A DNA stretch of 64,000 nt from Hyphomicrobium sp. CS1BSMeth3 (GCF_900117415.1 NZ_FPEI01000006.1:2170001-2234000); one strand, 5' to 3'; positions 53,326-61,740 are shown, numbered from the stretch's first letter. Numbers and translations are program-made. Notes: generated by a model not told the origin, from the sequence alone.

Positions 53326-53877
53326 TCATTTCCCGCCACGACTCATTTCTCTCCTGATGGAATCAGGCACGCACTGCGTTTTATTGAACTGGGCAATGAG
53401 TTTGTCCCTCAGCGAAATCTCCTTATCGAGCTGTTCTTTCACCTGCTTGTGGCAGCCAGGATCGCCCTCGATCGTATTGATCTTGCTCAGCGCTTGCGCA
53501 AGATCCCCGGTTATCTTTTTCTCGGTCCTGTACGAGCTATTGACCGTCATTTCCACCAAACCATGCGTATCTGAAAATTCGAGCATATCAGGACAGTCTT
53601 CGCAGAATTTCTTCGTGAGTCGCTGACAGACGACCTGGAATTTCTTTATCTGGTCGCCCAGGCGGCTCACTTGCTTTTGAAGCTCCGCAACGGAGCCATC
53701 GATCGCTTTGATTGCTTCGCGGGTGGATTCCTCTTTGACCTGCTTGGCGCAATACAAGCGCGTGCACTGATCGAGCCTCTGCAGCACCATGCCGCCCTTT
53801 CCACACGCTGGATCAAGCGCGTGGGCAGAGAAAGTCCAGCAAAGAAACATTATCCCACCCGCGATCGCCGATTTCAT
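53326..53877 (-). CDS. Secreted coiled-coil cysteine-containing hypothetical protein
   Basis: A 183-residue product. The signal peptide MKSAIAGGIMFLCWTFSAHA leads to a mature protein with several cysteines (ACGKGG, QCTRLYCAK, VCQRLTKKFCEDC) and a long heptad-like region REAIKAIDGSVAELQKQVSRLGDQIKKF, probably a coiled coil. AGGGGG before the ATG at 53877 supports the start. A second helical segment (KQVKEQLDKEISLRDKL) follows. No family is recognised. A palindrome shared with the DUF4189 gene lies about 98 bases upstream. Confidence 0.6.
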   Translation of the reverse strand: MKSAIAGGIMFLCWTFSAHALDPACGKGGMVLQRLDQCTRLYCAKQVKEESTREAIKAIDGSVAELQKQVSRLGDQIKKFQVVCQRLTKKFCEDCPDMLEFSDTHGLVEMTVNSSYRTEKKITGDLAQALSKINTIEGDPGCHKQVKEQLDKEISLRDKLIAQFNKTQCVPDSIRREMSRGGK

Positions 53878-53974
53878 TGAACCCCCTGAGATCATTTCGA
53901 TTGGATAGGACGCGTGGTGTGTCACCTTGAAACTCTCAGCATCCTTCGTCACCGTATCGCTATGGTGCGCGCAC

Positions 53975-53996
53975 GCATCACCCGTTTGGGTGATGC
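53975..53996. promoter_or_regulatory. Palindromic candidate operator, copy 2
   Basis: Here the palindrome extends to 22 bases: GCATCACCC (53975-53983), GTTT, then GGGTGATGC (53988-53996). It is the reverse complement of copy 1 at 52182-52200 over 19 bases. It lies about 98 bases before the coiled-coil secreted-protein gene on the minus strand. The other side faces the ArdC-like relic. The binding protein is unknown. Confidence 0.5.
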
Positions 53997-54053
53997 GCTG
54001 GGCTGATGGGCGGGGTCACATCGAATAACCGACTGCAGACTCAAAATGGAGGC

Positions 54054-54374
54054 ATGAATGGCCTTCCAGAGTCCGAGCGCATCGCGCGCGCCGATCCCTT
54101 CTTTGCGGCGCTGAATATTCCGATCGTGGTCGGCGGCAACGAAGCCTGCTCAGCAGCCCGACTCAGCCCCAACACCGACGTCAGCAACGTCCGCCATGAT
54201 TGGATTTCCACAGCAACTGTCAGGTTAAGTCGCCGAGCTGATCTCGGCGTACACCATGGCCTATCTCGGCCTCTCGGCACAGCCGCGCGACGACCATGCC
54301 CGCTACATCGCGAATTGGCTGAAGGCGCTCAAGGATGACGAGCGCGCCATCTTCACCGCCGCAGCGCGCGCGCC
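54054..54374 (+). pseudogene. ArdC-like antirestriction protein relic
   Basis: Two separate frames together recall the plasmid antirestriction protein ArdC. The first, from an ATG at 54054, reads MNGLPESERIARADPFFAAL and NIPIVVGGNEACSAARLSPN. The second, from about 54235, reads AELISAYTMAYLGLSAQPRD and DHARYIANWLKALKDDERAI before decaying near AAARAP. ArdC protects incoming DNA from restriction enzymes on transfer. The N-terminal single-strand-DNA-binding part, the metalloprotease HExxH segment and the end are missing. This is a decayed piece of a mobile element. Confidence 0.6.
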
Positions 54375-54479
54375 GATGGCACGCACCGCGTCCCCGTTGA
54401 CGACGACGTCTTCCACGCCCTCCACGCCGCAAGACATCCTTCGGAATCGTTGAGCGACGTGCTGATCCGCAAGATTGCG
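54375..54479 (+). pseudogene. Possible ribbon-helix-helix gene fragment
   Basis: Directly after the ArdC relic, in another frame, the sequence reads DGTHRVPVDDDVFHALHAAR and HPSESLSDVLIRKIA. The VPVDDDVFxAL...ESLSDVLIRK pattern looks like a ribbon-helix-helix antitoxin or regulator core. No start codon belongs to it and the frame continues without protein character. Treat it as a probable relic at best; no gene was seen from 54480 to 54673. Confidence 0.25.
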
Positions 54480-54673
54480 CACCTCACAAGCCAACTCAAC
54501 TGACGACGGTATCGCTAGCCTTCCGGCCTGGCTCGAGGACCGGCCCGCCGGCCGACAGTTCCCTCAATGGGCAATGCGCGCCTCAGCGTGCGAAGAAAGC
54601 GCCCTGCCGTTTCCAGCGCAGTGGGGCGCCCTTCAATTTACATGAGGGCCGCAAATAATCGGCTTTTCTCACC

Positions 54674-55486
54674 TCAGGCAACTTTGTTCTCCGAACCCTT
54701 TGCCTCGTCGATGATTTCGAGTTCCGACCAGATTTTTGCAAACATCGCCTGATACTCGGGATGCGTGCGGATATTCACGGCGTCAGTGCTCGCGTTCCGA
54801 AACGACACCGTGTGAACTGACTTTACCGTCGCCGGGCGGTTAGTGAGAACGACGATACGATCCGCCATTGAAATCGCTTCACCAATATCGTGCGTGATCA
54901 GGATCACGCTCTTGTTCTGCTCCTTGATGATGCGGGTCACGTCGGCCTGCAGCAGTATTCGCGTCTGGAAATCGAGCGCGGAAAACGGCTCGTCCAGAAG
55001 TATCACATCAGGGTTGAACGCAAGGGTCCGCATCAATGCCACGCGCTGGCGCATGCCCCCGGACAGCGCCGCCGGCTTGCTATTCTCGAAGCCCGATAGC
55101 CCATAGCGGCGGATCAGATCGCTAGCGATGGCGCGCGCTTGCGCACCGCGCATTCCTCTGATCTCCAGCCCTAGTGTGACGTTGTCGATGACGGTGCGCC
55201 AAGGTAGCAACAGGTCCTTCTGCAGCATATAGCCGACATGTCCTGTTGCCTTGTCGACCTGCTGGCCACCGACTTCGACGCGTCCGCCCTGCAGAGGAAG
55301 TAGCCCGGCGATCGCATTAAACAGGGTGGTCTTGCCACATCCCGATGGGCCCACCAGTGCAAGAACTTCGGAGCGTCTCAGATCGAGCGAGATGCTGCGG
55401 ACGGCTTCCACCGGGTGTGCCGTATCTTCATTGTAAACAACGCGCGCACCGGACGCCCTGAGGACAATGTCATCCTGAGGTGTCAC
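54674..55486 (-). CDS. ABC transporter ATPase (SsuB/TauB-like) of the Rut-type operon
   Basis: A 270-residue ATPase. GPSGCGKTTLFNA, the Q-loop MLQKDLLLPWRT, the signature LSGGMRQRVALMRTLAF and Walker B VILLDEPFSALDFQ identify the nitrate/sulfonate/pyrimidine-precursor class. Its start overlaps the stop of the RutD-like gene by four bases. It is the last gene of the operon and, with the permease at 56293 and the binding protein at 58232, forms a complete importer. A short acidic tail (EIIDEAKGSENKVA) ends the protein. Confidence 0.92.
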   Translation of the reverse strand: MTPQDDIVLRASGARVVYNEDTAHPVEAVRSISLDLRRSEVLALVGPSGCGKTTLFNAIAGLLPLQGGRVEVGGQQVDKATGHVGYMLQKDLLLPWRTVIDNVTLGLEIRGMRGAQARAIASDLIRRYGLSGFENSKPAALSGGMRQRVALMRTLAFNPDVILLDEPFSALDFQTRILLQADVTRIIKEQNKSVILITHDIGEAISMADRIVVLTNRPATVKSVHTVSFRNASTDAVNIRTHPEYQAMFAKIWSELEIIDEAKGSENKVA

Positions 55487-56283
55487 GACCGCGCACCGCG
55501 CTGGATGTAGTCGAGAACGATGCGATTGAATTCTGCCGGAACGGTCTGCGAAGCCGCGTGCGCGCCGTCTTCCATGATCACCAGCTCAGCGTTGGGTATG
55601 GCCTCGGCAAGCTCCCGCGAGAAGTAGGCGGGTGTAAGATGGTCGTCGCGAACGCCCAGAACGAGCACGTTCTTGTCGATCTCACCAAGCCGTCCCGTCC
55701 AATCGAATTTCAGCAACGCATCGATGCGGCTGTTCATGATGCCGACGTCGGGATCGCTGCCGTACACGTCCGCTTCAGTGCGCTCCAGCACTTCGATATT
55801 GTCGCGGATCCACCAACTGGGATGCAGGAAGATCGGCGTTGCCTTCACGTATGCCTGAGGACCGGACTTCAGCAGAAGCTCGCGCCGAACCTCGAAGCAG
55901 CGGCGGAAGAAGCCGTCCGCCTTTGTCCAAGCTGAAGCCATGACCACCCTGTCCAGCCGCTCGGGATGCGTGATGCAAAGTATCTGGCCTACGGCCGCTC
56001 CTGTCGAATGCCCAACAAAGTGCGCCTTTTCGATCCCGAGGCAATCCATGAGGCCTATCGTGTCGGCCGCCATCTGCTCTAGTGAGTACTCTATCTTCGA
56101 ACGGCTGCTCTTTCCGGTGCCGCGGTGGTCGTGAATTACCACACGATAGTGCTTTGAGAAGCTCTCGAGCTGAGGCTTCCAATAGGAGCCGACGCCCCCC
56201 AATCCTGCGACGAGGACAAGCGGCTCGCCCGAGCCAAACTCCTCGTAGTAGATTTCAGCGTCTTCCAACTTTGCAAAGGGCAT
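55483..56283 (-). CDS. rutD: RutD-like alpha/beta hydrolase
   Basis: A 266-residue alpha/beta hydrolase. The nucleophile is S93 (FVGHSTGAAVG), the acid probably D213 or D214 in LGVRDDHLTP, and the histidine H242 in MEDGAHAAS. The sequence resembles RutD, which in the Rut pathway speeds the hydrolysis of aminoacrylate to malonic semialdehyde. The symbol rests on this and on neighbouring rutB- and rutC-like genes. It lies between the permease and ATPase genes and overlaps the latter by four bases. Other esterase activities cannot be excluded. Confidence 0.78.
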   Translation of the reverse strand: MPFAKLEDAEIYYEEFGSGEPLVLVAGLGGVGSYWKPQLESFSKHYRVVIHDHRGTGKSSRSKIEYSLEQMAADTIGLMDCLGIEKAHFVGHSTGAAVGQILCITHPERLDRVVMASAWTKADGFFRRCFEVRRELLLKSGPQAYVKATPIFLHPSWWIRDNIEVLERTEADVYGSDPDVGIMNSRIDALLKFDWTGRLGEIDKNVLVLGVRDDHLTPAYFSRELAEAIPNAELVIMEDGAHAASQTVPAEFNRIVLDYIQRGARS

Positions 56284-56292
56284 TGTCCGTAC

Positions 56293-57096
56293 CTACCACT
56301 GCAGCTTCTTCTCGATCCATGAAACAACGACCTCAAGCATCAGAGCCATGATCATCAAGGAAAAGATGCCGACCCATACGCTGTTGAGATCGTAGAGCTG
56401 ACCGGAGTAGTAGACCTTGTGGCCTAGCCCTTCTTCGGCCGAGATGTATTCGCCGACGACGGCCCCGATGAGCGCAAAGCCGACGTTGAGACGCAACGCA
56501 GACACAATCCAGGGCAGGCTGCCGGGCACAACAACGATGCGAAAGATCTGCAGCGGCTTGGCACCGAGAGATTGCAAGAGTCGGATCAGGTCGCTGTCGA
56601 TCTGCTGTGTCCCCTTATGGGCCTGCAGGAATGCGACAATGAAGGTAATTATCGCGGCGATCGCGATCTTGGATTCCATTCCCAGGCCGAACCACACGAT
56701 GATCAGTGGGGCCAATGCGATCTTGGGAACTCCGTTGAGGGCGATCATGTAGGGATGCAGGACTCTTGCCCATAGTGGTGAGAGCCAGAGCAGCAATCCG
56801 CTTATCGTCCCCAGCAGGCTGCCGATCAAAAAGCCGATGACCACTTCCTGCCCGGTCACCCAGAAATGGCGCAACAGACTTCCGTCAAGGAGCTGGCTCG
56901 CGAAGGCGGAGGCCACTCCAGAGGGCACCCCGTAGATATAAGCCTCGAGATAGCCGAGGCGGATGCCAGCTTCCCAGAACCCAAGAATGCCGACGAGTAG
57001 CCCAATCTGGTAAACTAGCACTCGCACCCGGAAGGAGGTTTGTTTGGTCCGCGTCTCGGCTTTGTTGGGTGCAGTTGTTGTGGCATCCACCATCAC
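56293..57096 (-). CDS. ABC transporter permease of the Rut-type operon
   Basis: A 267-residue inner-membrane permease of the SsuC/TauC type, with about six helices. The EAA loop reads LLQSLGAKPLQIFRIVVVPGSLPWIVSALRLNVGFALIGAVVGEYISAEEGLG. It begins 16 bases after the RutC-like gene and ends nine bases before the RutD-like gene. Two ATGs three bases apart are possible starts. Relatives transport sulfonates, thiamine precursors and pyrimidine-type solutes; the catabolic genes around it suggest a ureido or acrylate derivative. Confidence 0.92.
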   Translation of the reverse strand: MMVDATTTAPNKAETRTKQTSFRVRVLVYQIGLLVGILGFWEAGIRLGYLEAYIYGVPSGVASAFASQLLDGSLLRHFWVTGQEVVIGFLIGSLLGTISGLLLWLSPLWARVLHPYMIALNGVPKIALAPLIIVWFGLGMESKIAIAAIITFIVAFLQAHKGTQQIDSDLIRLLQSLGAKPLQIFRIVVVPGSLPWIVSALRLNVGFALIGAVVGEYISAEEGLGHKVYYSGQLYDLNSVWVGIFSLMIMALMLEVVVSWIEKKLQW

Positions 57097-57112
57097 TTGG
57101 GTTTCCGGAGGC

Positions 57113-57502
57113 TCATGTTTTCGGAGGAATGTGCGCCGTAGCCGCGATCTCTACGAGAAATTCCTCGCGCACGAGCCCGCAAATGACGCAATATCGGGCC
57201 GGTGGGTTCTTGCCGAAATATGCACCATAGACTTCGTTGAATGCGGCGTAGTCCTCACGGCGCTTCAGGAAGATCGCGTTGTAGACGATGTTGTCGATGG
57301 TGCCACCGGCTGCTTCGACAACCGCCACGACCTGTTCGATGACGTACTTGGTCTGCGCCTTGACGTCGCCGACATAGAGGCTCTTGCCATCAGGATCGAT
57401 TGCGAGCGTGCCGGCGACGTACACGGTGTCGCCGACCTTACTGCCGTGGACATAGGGCGCGATCGGCTTTGAGGATCCAGCAGGAATGATCGGTTGGAAC
57501 AT
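57113..57502 (-). CDS. rutC: RutC-like RidA-family protein
   Basis: A 129-residue RidA/YjgF-family protein. The beginning IIPAGSSKPIAPYVHGSKVGDTVYVAGTLAIDPDG and the later NPPARYCVICGLVREEFLVEIAATAHIP match RutC closely. R103 and E118 stand where RidA enzymes bind and deaminate enamines. In the Rut pathway this step is deamination of aminoacrylate to malonic semialdehyde. It lies between the RutB-like enzyme and the permease genes, all close together on the minus strand. Confidence 0.85.
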   Translation of the reverse strand: MFQPIIPAGSSKPIAPYVHGSKVGDTVYVAGTLAIDPDGKSLYVGDVKAQTKYVIEQVVAVVEAAGGTIDNIVYNAIFLKRREDYAAFNEVYGAYFGKNPPARYCVICGLVREEFLVEIAATAHIPPKT

Positions 57503-57533
57503 CGGCGTGGCTTCCTGTCATATATCGTTGGTG

Positions 57534-58235
57534 TCAGCTTTGAGCGAGACGTTCGCGCAATGCATCGCTCGTCGTCGTCCATCCAAAGAATGTCTCGACG
57601 TTGAAGATCGTAGCTTCCTGAATGTAGGTCGGGCCTGCCTGAAGGCAGCAGTCCGTCACCATGATGGCCTGATACTCGAGGCCGAAGGCGTCGCGAATGG
57701 TTGTCTCGACGCAGACATTGCTGGCCACTCCGACGACGAACAGCTGTCGGATGCCGCGGCTTCTCAGCATCGAGTCGAGCGGAGAGCTCACAAAGCCGCT
57801 GTATCGCGGCTTGGGTATGATGAAGTCGTCTTCCGTCGGCATCAAGGCATCGATCAACGCGTAGTCCCAGCCCCCCTTCGCGAGTAGCTTGCCGGCATAC
57901 TGGGGCTCGTTGCGCATAAGCTTCAGAGCATTCGACTTCATTTGATTGGCGGCCAACGGACCACCGGCCTCCTTGTAGGCAGGATCCCAACCATTCTGGA
58001 GAAAGAAGACTGGAACCCCGGCGGAGCGGATATCGTTGAGGAGAGAAGCTATGCCCGTGATGACACCATCGATGCCGGTCAAATCGAAGCCAGCGAGATC
58101 CAGATAGCCTCCGCGAGACGCGTAAGCGTTCTGCATGTCGACGACGATAAGGGCCGTTTGAGCGGGATCGATCTCGACACTCTCCGGCCGGGCCGGAAGC
58201 GAAAAGCGGCCCGGTTTGGAGGCACGTCCGCTCAT
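57534..58235 (-). CDS. rutB: RutB-like isochorismatase-fold amidohydrolase
   Basis: A 233-residue cysteine hydrolase. The catalytic triad is D33 (VVDMQNAYA), K142 (IIPKPRYSGF) and C175 (ASNVCVETT). QNAYASRGGYLDLAGFD, KSNALKLMRNEP and PLDSMLRSRGIR strongly recall E. coli RutB, which cleaves ureidoacrylate (or its peracid) to aminoacrylate, CO2 and ammonia. Its ATG overlaps the binding-protein stop. The ring-opening RutA is not encoded here, so the substrate may arrive through the importer or from another locus. Confidence 0.87.
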   Translation of the reverse strand: MSGRASKPGRFSLPARPESVEIDPAQTALIVVDMQNAYASRGGYLDLAGFDLTGIDGVITGIASLLNDIRSAGVPVFFLQNGWDPAYKEAGGPLAANQMKSNALKLMRNEPQYAGKLLAKGGWDYALIDALMPTEDDFIIPKPRYSGFVSSPLDSMLRSRGIRQLFVVGVASNVCVETTIRDAFGLEYQAIMVTDCCLQAGPTYIQEATIFNVETFFGWTTTSDALRERLAQS

Positions 58236-59251
58236 GGAAGGCCGAACTGTTCTGCTGCCTTCTGAGCGAAGGCATTGTTAACCATCTGGCTATAGGGCAG
58301 CACCGCGCGAAGGGTTCCGGCACCGCTCTCGTGCGCCACGAGTGTATTCCACTCCGCTTCCGATATAGTCGGGTTCTTCGGCGCAAGTGCAACCGCGCCG
58401 AAGAAGCGGGCTCGCGCCGCGTCAAACACCGCCTTGTCGAGCTGCGGAAATTCAAGTGCTGAGACTTCGGTGAACACCGCAGGATCCTGATGCAACATCT
58501 TCTGTGCCTCAGCGATCGCGTTGCAATAGGCCTGCACCGTGCCGGGATTCGCGTCGAGGAATGATTTCGTCACGAATGTCGATGTGAACACAGCCGGCCC
58601 CAGCTTCTCACCGAGTGAGTAGACGGTCTTTAGGCCGAACTTGGTCTCGGCGATGCTGGCATCCCACTCGAAGACGGTTGCAAAGTCCGCACGTCCGTCG
58701 GCGACGGCCTGCAATTGTGCGCCAAACGGAAGCTGGAGAATCTTCACGCCGTTGGCTTCCGGATCAAATCCGGCAACGACCTTCATTGCATACGTAGGCG
58801 TGGTGAACGTGTTGGACGGATACTTCAAAGTGGCAATCGTTTTGCCCTTGAAGTCCTCCACTGAATCGAACTTCACGCCGGGCTTCGCAACAACCCAAAC
58901 AGAGATCTGTCCGGCAATCTTGGCAATGTTGACCATCTGTGCCCCTTCGACGGTAGCATTGATGGACATGCCTGTACCGGTCACCGCAAACTGTGCCTTG
59001 CCGGAAAGAAGAGCGGGAACTGGCTGCGCAATGCCACCGGCAGTCGACAGCGTCGGAGCGAGGCCGTGCTTCTCGAACAGCTTCTTGCGCATAGCGGTGT
59101 AGAGAGGAATATAGATGCCAAGCTTGATCGCCTCGGAGATGTGAATGGCGGTCGCGGCTATGCTGCTCGTCGGGATACCGATGCCGATCGCACCGGCTGA
59201 AGAGGCAAGTCCCGCCACGAACGCACGACGGCCGAAATCAACACTTGTCAT
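58232..59251 (-). CDS. NMT1-type ABC substrate-binding protein of the Rut-type operon
   Basis: A 339-residue periplasmic protein exported by a twin-arginine-type signal (GRRAFVAGLASSAGAIGIG). The mature part shows the NMT1/TauA fold: IKLGIYIPLYTAMRKKLFEKHGLAPTLSTAGGIAQPVPALLSGKAQFAV. The ATG at 59251 with GAGAGAGA before it was preferred over the longer frame. It is the first structural gene of the operon, 173 bases after the LysR stop. It should hold the solute that the RutB-D-like enzymes process. Confidence 0.88.
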   Translation of the reverse strand: MTSVDFGRRAFVAGLASSAGAIGIGIPTSSIAATAIHISEAIKLGIYIPLYTAMRKKLFEKHGLAPTLSTAGGIAQPVPALLSGKAQFAVTGTGMSINATVEGAQMVNIAKIAGQISVWVVAKPGVKFDSVEDFKGKTIATLKYPSNTFTTPTYAMKVVAGFDPEANGVKILQLPFGAQLQAVADGRADFATVFEWDASIAETKFGLKTVYSLGEKLGPAVFTSTFVTKSFLDANPGTVQAYCNAIAEAQKMLHQDPAVFTEVSALEFPQLDKAVFDAARARFFGAVALAPKNPTISEAEWNTLVAHESGAGTLRAVLPYSQMVNNAFAQKAAEQFGLP

Positions 59252-59424
59252 GCAGATCTCTCTCGCTGGTGTCCATCGAAGGCTACGGCAATTCGGGTCA
59301 GCACTTCCGCTTACGGCAGCTGACACGTCGCTCTCACACCCTTCACACCCTAGCAGACGGGCGATAGGTGAATATTGCCGTTTTGAAATCGCGTTGTTGC
59401 GCGAAACGCAACACGCGGATGCCA

Positions 59425-60330
59425 CTACCTGTGGGGTCTTATCTGCGAGAAATGTCGCTTCAAGGATTCGACAAGTTCTCTAGCTGCATAGGAAATATTT
59501 CGATCGCGATGAACGCACACGGCAACGCGTGAGCTGGAGAAGGCGGGCGATTGCACTCGAATTGAGCGGAGTCTGCCCGCAGAAACATCATCCATGACCA
59601 TGAAGCGCGGCATGAACGCGACCGCACTCCCCAGCATCGCCATCCGCTTCGCCAGTTCCAGGGAATTCGTACACACCGTGATCTGGGGCGAAAGCTTCTC
59701 GCGGCGGATGCCGGTGTCGATCATCCGGCGCAATCCGAAGCTCGTCTCGGGCAGTGCGAGAGGATATGCGAGGATGTCTTTCAGAAGGACCGATCTCTTC
59801 CTTGCAAGGGGGTGACTCGGAGCCACGAGGCAGGTGAGCGGTTCCACGTACTCAACGACTTTTGCCAGTTCATCGCGCTCAGGACCGTTGAAGGTTATTC
59901 CAATATCAGTCTCATCGTCGATGATCGCCTCTACGATCCGATCAGTGGAGGCAAAGACTACATTAAACGACACTGCCGGAAATTTGGCCTGATATAGCGA
60001 AATCACGGTCGGCAGGAACTCTGCGATGAGGCCCTCCGGAGCATAGATGCTCACTTGGCCGCGACGCAGCCCCTTCAGGTCATCTATCGCACCCCGGATG
60101 CGCTCGAAATCGCGAAACGTGCGCTGCGTTTGGCGGGACAGGATGGTGCCGGCCGCCGTGAGGCGCATGCCTTGCCGGCTGCGCTCGAATAGTGCCGTGC
60201 CAAGGTCCTGTTCGAGACTGGCGATCATTCGGCTGATCGAGGACGGAGTGACGTGAAGGTTCTCCGCGGCACGCCGGATCGACCCGGTGCGAGCGGTTTC
60301 GTGAAAATAGCGCAGTGAGACGAACTCCAC
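59425..60330 (-). CDS. LysR-family transcriptional regulator of the Rut-type operon
   Basis: A 301-residue regulator. The helix-turn-helix is MEFVSLRYFHETARTGSIRR followed by AAENLHVTPSSISRMIASLEQDLGTALF (residues about 21-48), and the rest is the effector-binding domain. Unusually for LysR, it is on the same strand as the operon it precedes rather than divergent, with 173 bases between them that must contain the operon promoter. Canonical Rut systems are controlled by the TetR-type RutR instead. The effector is unknown. Confidence 0.88.
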   Translation of the reverse strand: MEFVSLRYFHETARTGSIRRAAENLHVTPSSISRMIASLEQDLGTALFERSRQGMRLTAAGTILSRQTQRTFRDFERIRGAIDDLKGLRRGQVSIYAPEGLIAEFLPTVISLYQAKFPAVSFNVVFASTDRIVEAIIDDETDIGITFNGPERDELAKVVEYVEPLTCLVAPSHPLARKRSVLLKDILAYPLALPETSFGLRRMIDTGIRREKLSPQITVCTNSLELAKRMAMLGSAVAFMPRFMVMDDVSAGRLRSIRVQSPAFSSSRVAVCVHRDRNISYAARELVESLKRHFSQIRPHR

Positions 60331-60776
60331 CGATTATCCCCGACGACCAACCCTGATTGCTCGCCCCCATGATCGCACATCCATGCCGTGCTGTGGCGCC
60401 GTACACACACCATGCTTAAAAGCCGCCAACAAGCGCAAACCCCGTCGCGACACGGCTTCTCAGCCACGCTGCGTGCGGAACTTCGCCCATTTGTCGCCTG
60501 CGACCTCGGCGTGCAACGGGCCTTGCTCCTGGAAGGCGCACCCTGATGGGCTGTGCCAGTTCCTGGATTGGCACGGCGATAGTTCGCGTGATCGTACTAT
60601 CAGCGGCGCTGCGCAGGAGCGCCACTGCCTTGTATATCAGGGCATTCTGCGAGGGTCTTTCGCTGTGAAACTGCTGCACTGCTTGGCCGCCTAGCAACCT
60701 CCACGGGTACGCGAGCGTTGCCGCCTCAGGGAGCAAACCTCGGGAGAGACCCCCGACCAGCGATCAGGAGGTCCCA
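60331..60776. other. Divergent gap between LysR and the DUF2189 gene
   Basis: This gap holds the promoters of the divergent LysR and DUF2189 genes. An imperfect stem can form between CAGCGGCGCT (60601-60610) and AGCGCCACTG (60618-60627). Short frames on both strands look non-coding. AGGAGG stands just before the DUF2189 start. Confidence 0.4.
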
Positions 60777-61580
60777 ATGTCCACCAACGACATGATCACG
60801 CCACTGGCACGCACGGACGAGCTGCCGGTGGTTCGCACGATAAACTTCCATGACTTGCGACAATCGCTGATGCAAGGCCTTGACGACTTCCTGGCGATGA
60901 AGACCCATGTCGTCTTTCTCAGCCTGATCTATCCGATTGTCGGCTTGATACTCTGGTTTGCCACCGCAGGGCTCGATCTGCTGGCTTTGCTCTATCCGCT
61001 GGCGACCGGATTTGCCTTGCTGGGTCCATTCGCCGCGATCGGTCTCTATGAACTGAGCCGGCGCCGCGAGATGCATCTTGATACGTCGTGGCGACATACC
61101 TTCGATGTTTTGCACTCACCGTCGCTTGGCCCGATCCTGCTGCTCGGGTTGCTGCTGTTCGTCGTGTTCCTGATCTGGATCGCGGTTGCGCACGGGATCT
61201 ACGTGGCAAACTTTGGAGTCCACGACCCCGAACCGCTCAGCGTCTTCATGCACAAGGTACTGACCACAGAATCCGGCCAACACCTCATCGTGGTCGGCAA
61301 TCTCGTCGGCGCTGCCTTCGCAGTGTTCGTCTTCGTGATCAGCGTCATTTCGTTCCCGCTGTTGCTGGAGCGGGATGTGGGGGTGGCTGTTGCGGTGACT
61401 ACATCACTCAAGGCAGTTGCCGCCAATCCCATTGTGATGACCTTTTGGGCCGCGATTATTGCTGGTGGATTGCTGATCGGCTCGTTGCCTCTGCTGGTGG
61501 GACTGGCTGTGGTCATGCCGGTTCTCGGCCACGCCAGTTGGCATCTCTATCGGTGCGTCGTTGAGCCACGCGTGGCTTAG
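60777..61580 (+). CDS. DUF2189-family integral membrane protein
   Basis: A 267-residue protein. A polar start (MSTNDMITPLARTDELPVVRTINFHDLRQSLMQGLDDFLA) precedes six or so hydrophobic helices (including THVVFLSLIYPIVGLILW and PILLLGLLLFVVFLIWIAVAHGIY). FPLLLERDVGVAVAVTTSLKAVAANPIVM near residue 200 is typical of DUF2189 proteins, which have no assigned role and are common near respiratory genes. AGGAGG before the ATG is an excellent ribosome-binding site. It seems to be a single-gene unit. Confidence 0.82.
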   Translation: MSTNDMITPLARTDELPVVRTINFHDLRQSLMQGLDDFLAMKTHVVFLSLIYPIVGLILWFATAGLDLLALLYPLATGFALLGPFAAIGLYELSRRREMHLDTSWRHTFDVLHSPSLGPILLLGLLLFVVFLIWIAVAHGIYVANFGVHDPEPLSVFMHKVLTTESGQHLIVVGNLVGAAFAVFVFVISVISFPLLLERDVGVAVAVTTSLKAVAANPIVMTFWAAIIAGGLLIGSLPLLVGLAVVMPVLGHASWHLYRCVVEPRVA

Positions 61581-61584
61581 CTGC

Positions 61585-61740
61585 CCGGGACCTTGGCGTA
61601 AAACTCGAACCTCTTCCCCAAGATGGTCATTCCGCGCTCGGGAGGTTCACTCAAAATTGTTCCTGCGTCCCAGAGGACGAACTGGGCGGCACGCCCCCTA
61701 TATCGGCAGGAACATTTCTTGCGACCGGACGGGTCAGCGA
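61585..61740 (-). pseudogene. Repeat copy B: decayed leader and first codons of a VOC gene
   Basis: On the minus strand this region repeats the VOC gene leader (copy A, 49431-49650) and ends in RFEFYAKVPGS, a relic of FEFYAKVLG. The ATG and ribosome-binding site of copy A are missing because of a deletion of about 80 bases between short GCGAGG-like repeats. After the relic a stop follows at once. It therefore cannot encode a VOC protein. The stretch 61741-61933 holds no recognised gene. Confidence 0.7.

Noticed and set aside
60383..60736. Short open frames on both strands in the gap before the DUF2189 gene
   Set aside because: They lack a ribosome-binding site, signal peptide or domain pattern, and the two strands look equally non-coding.
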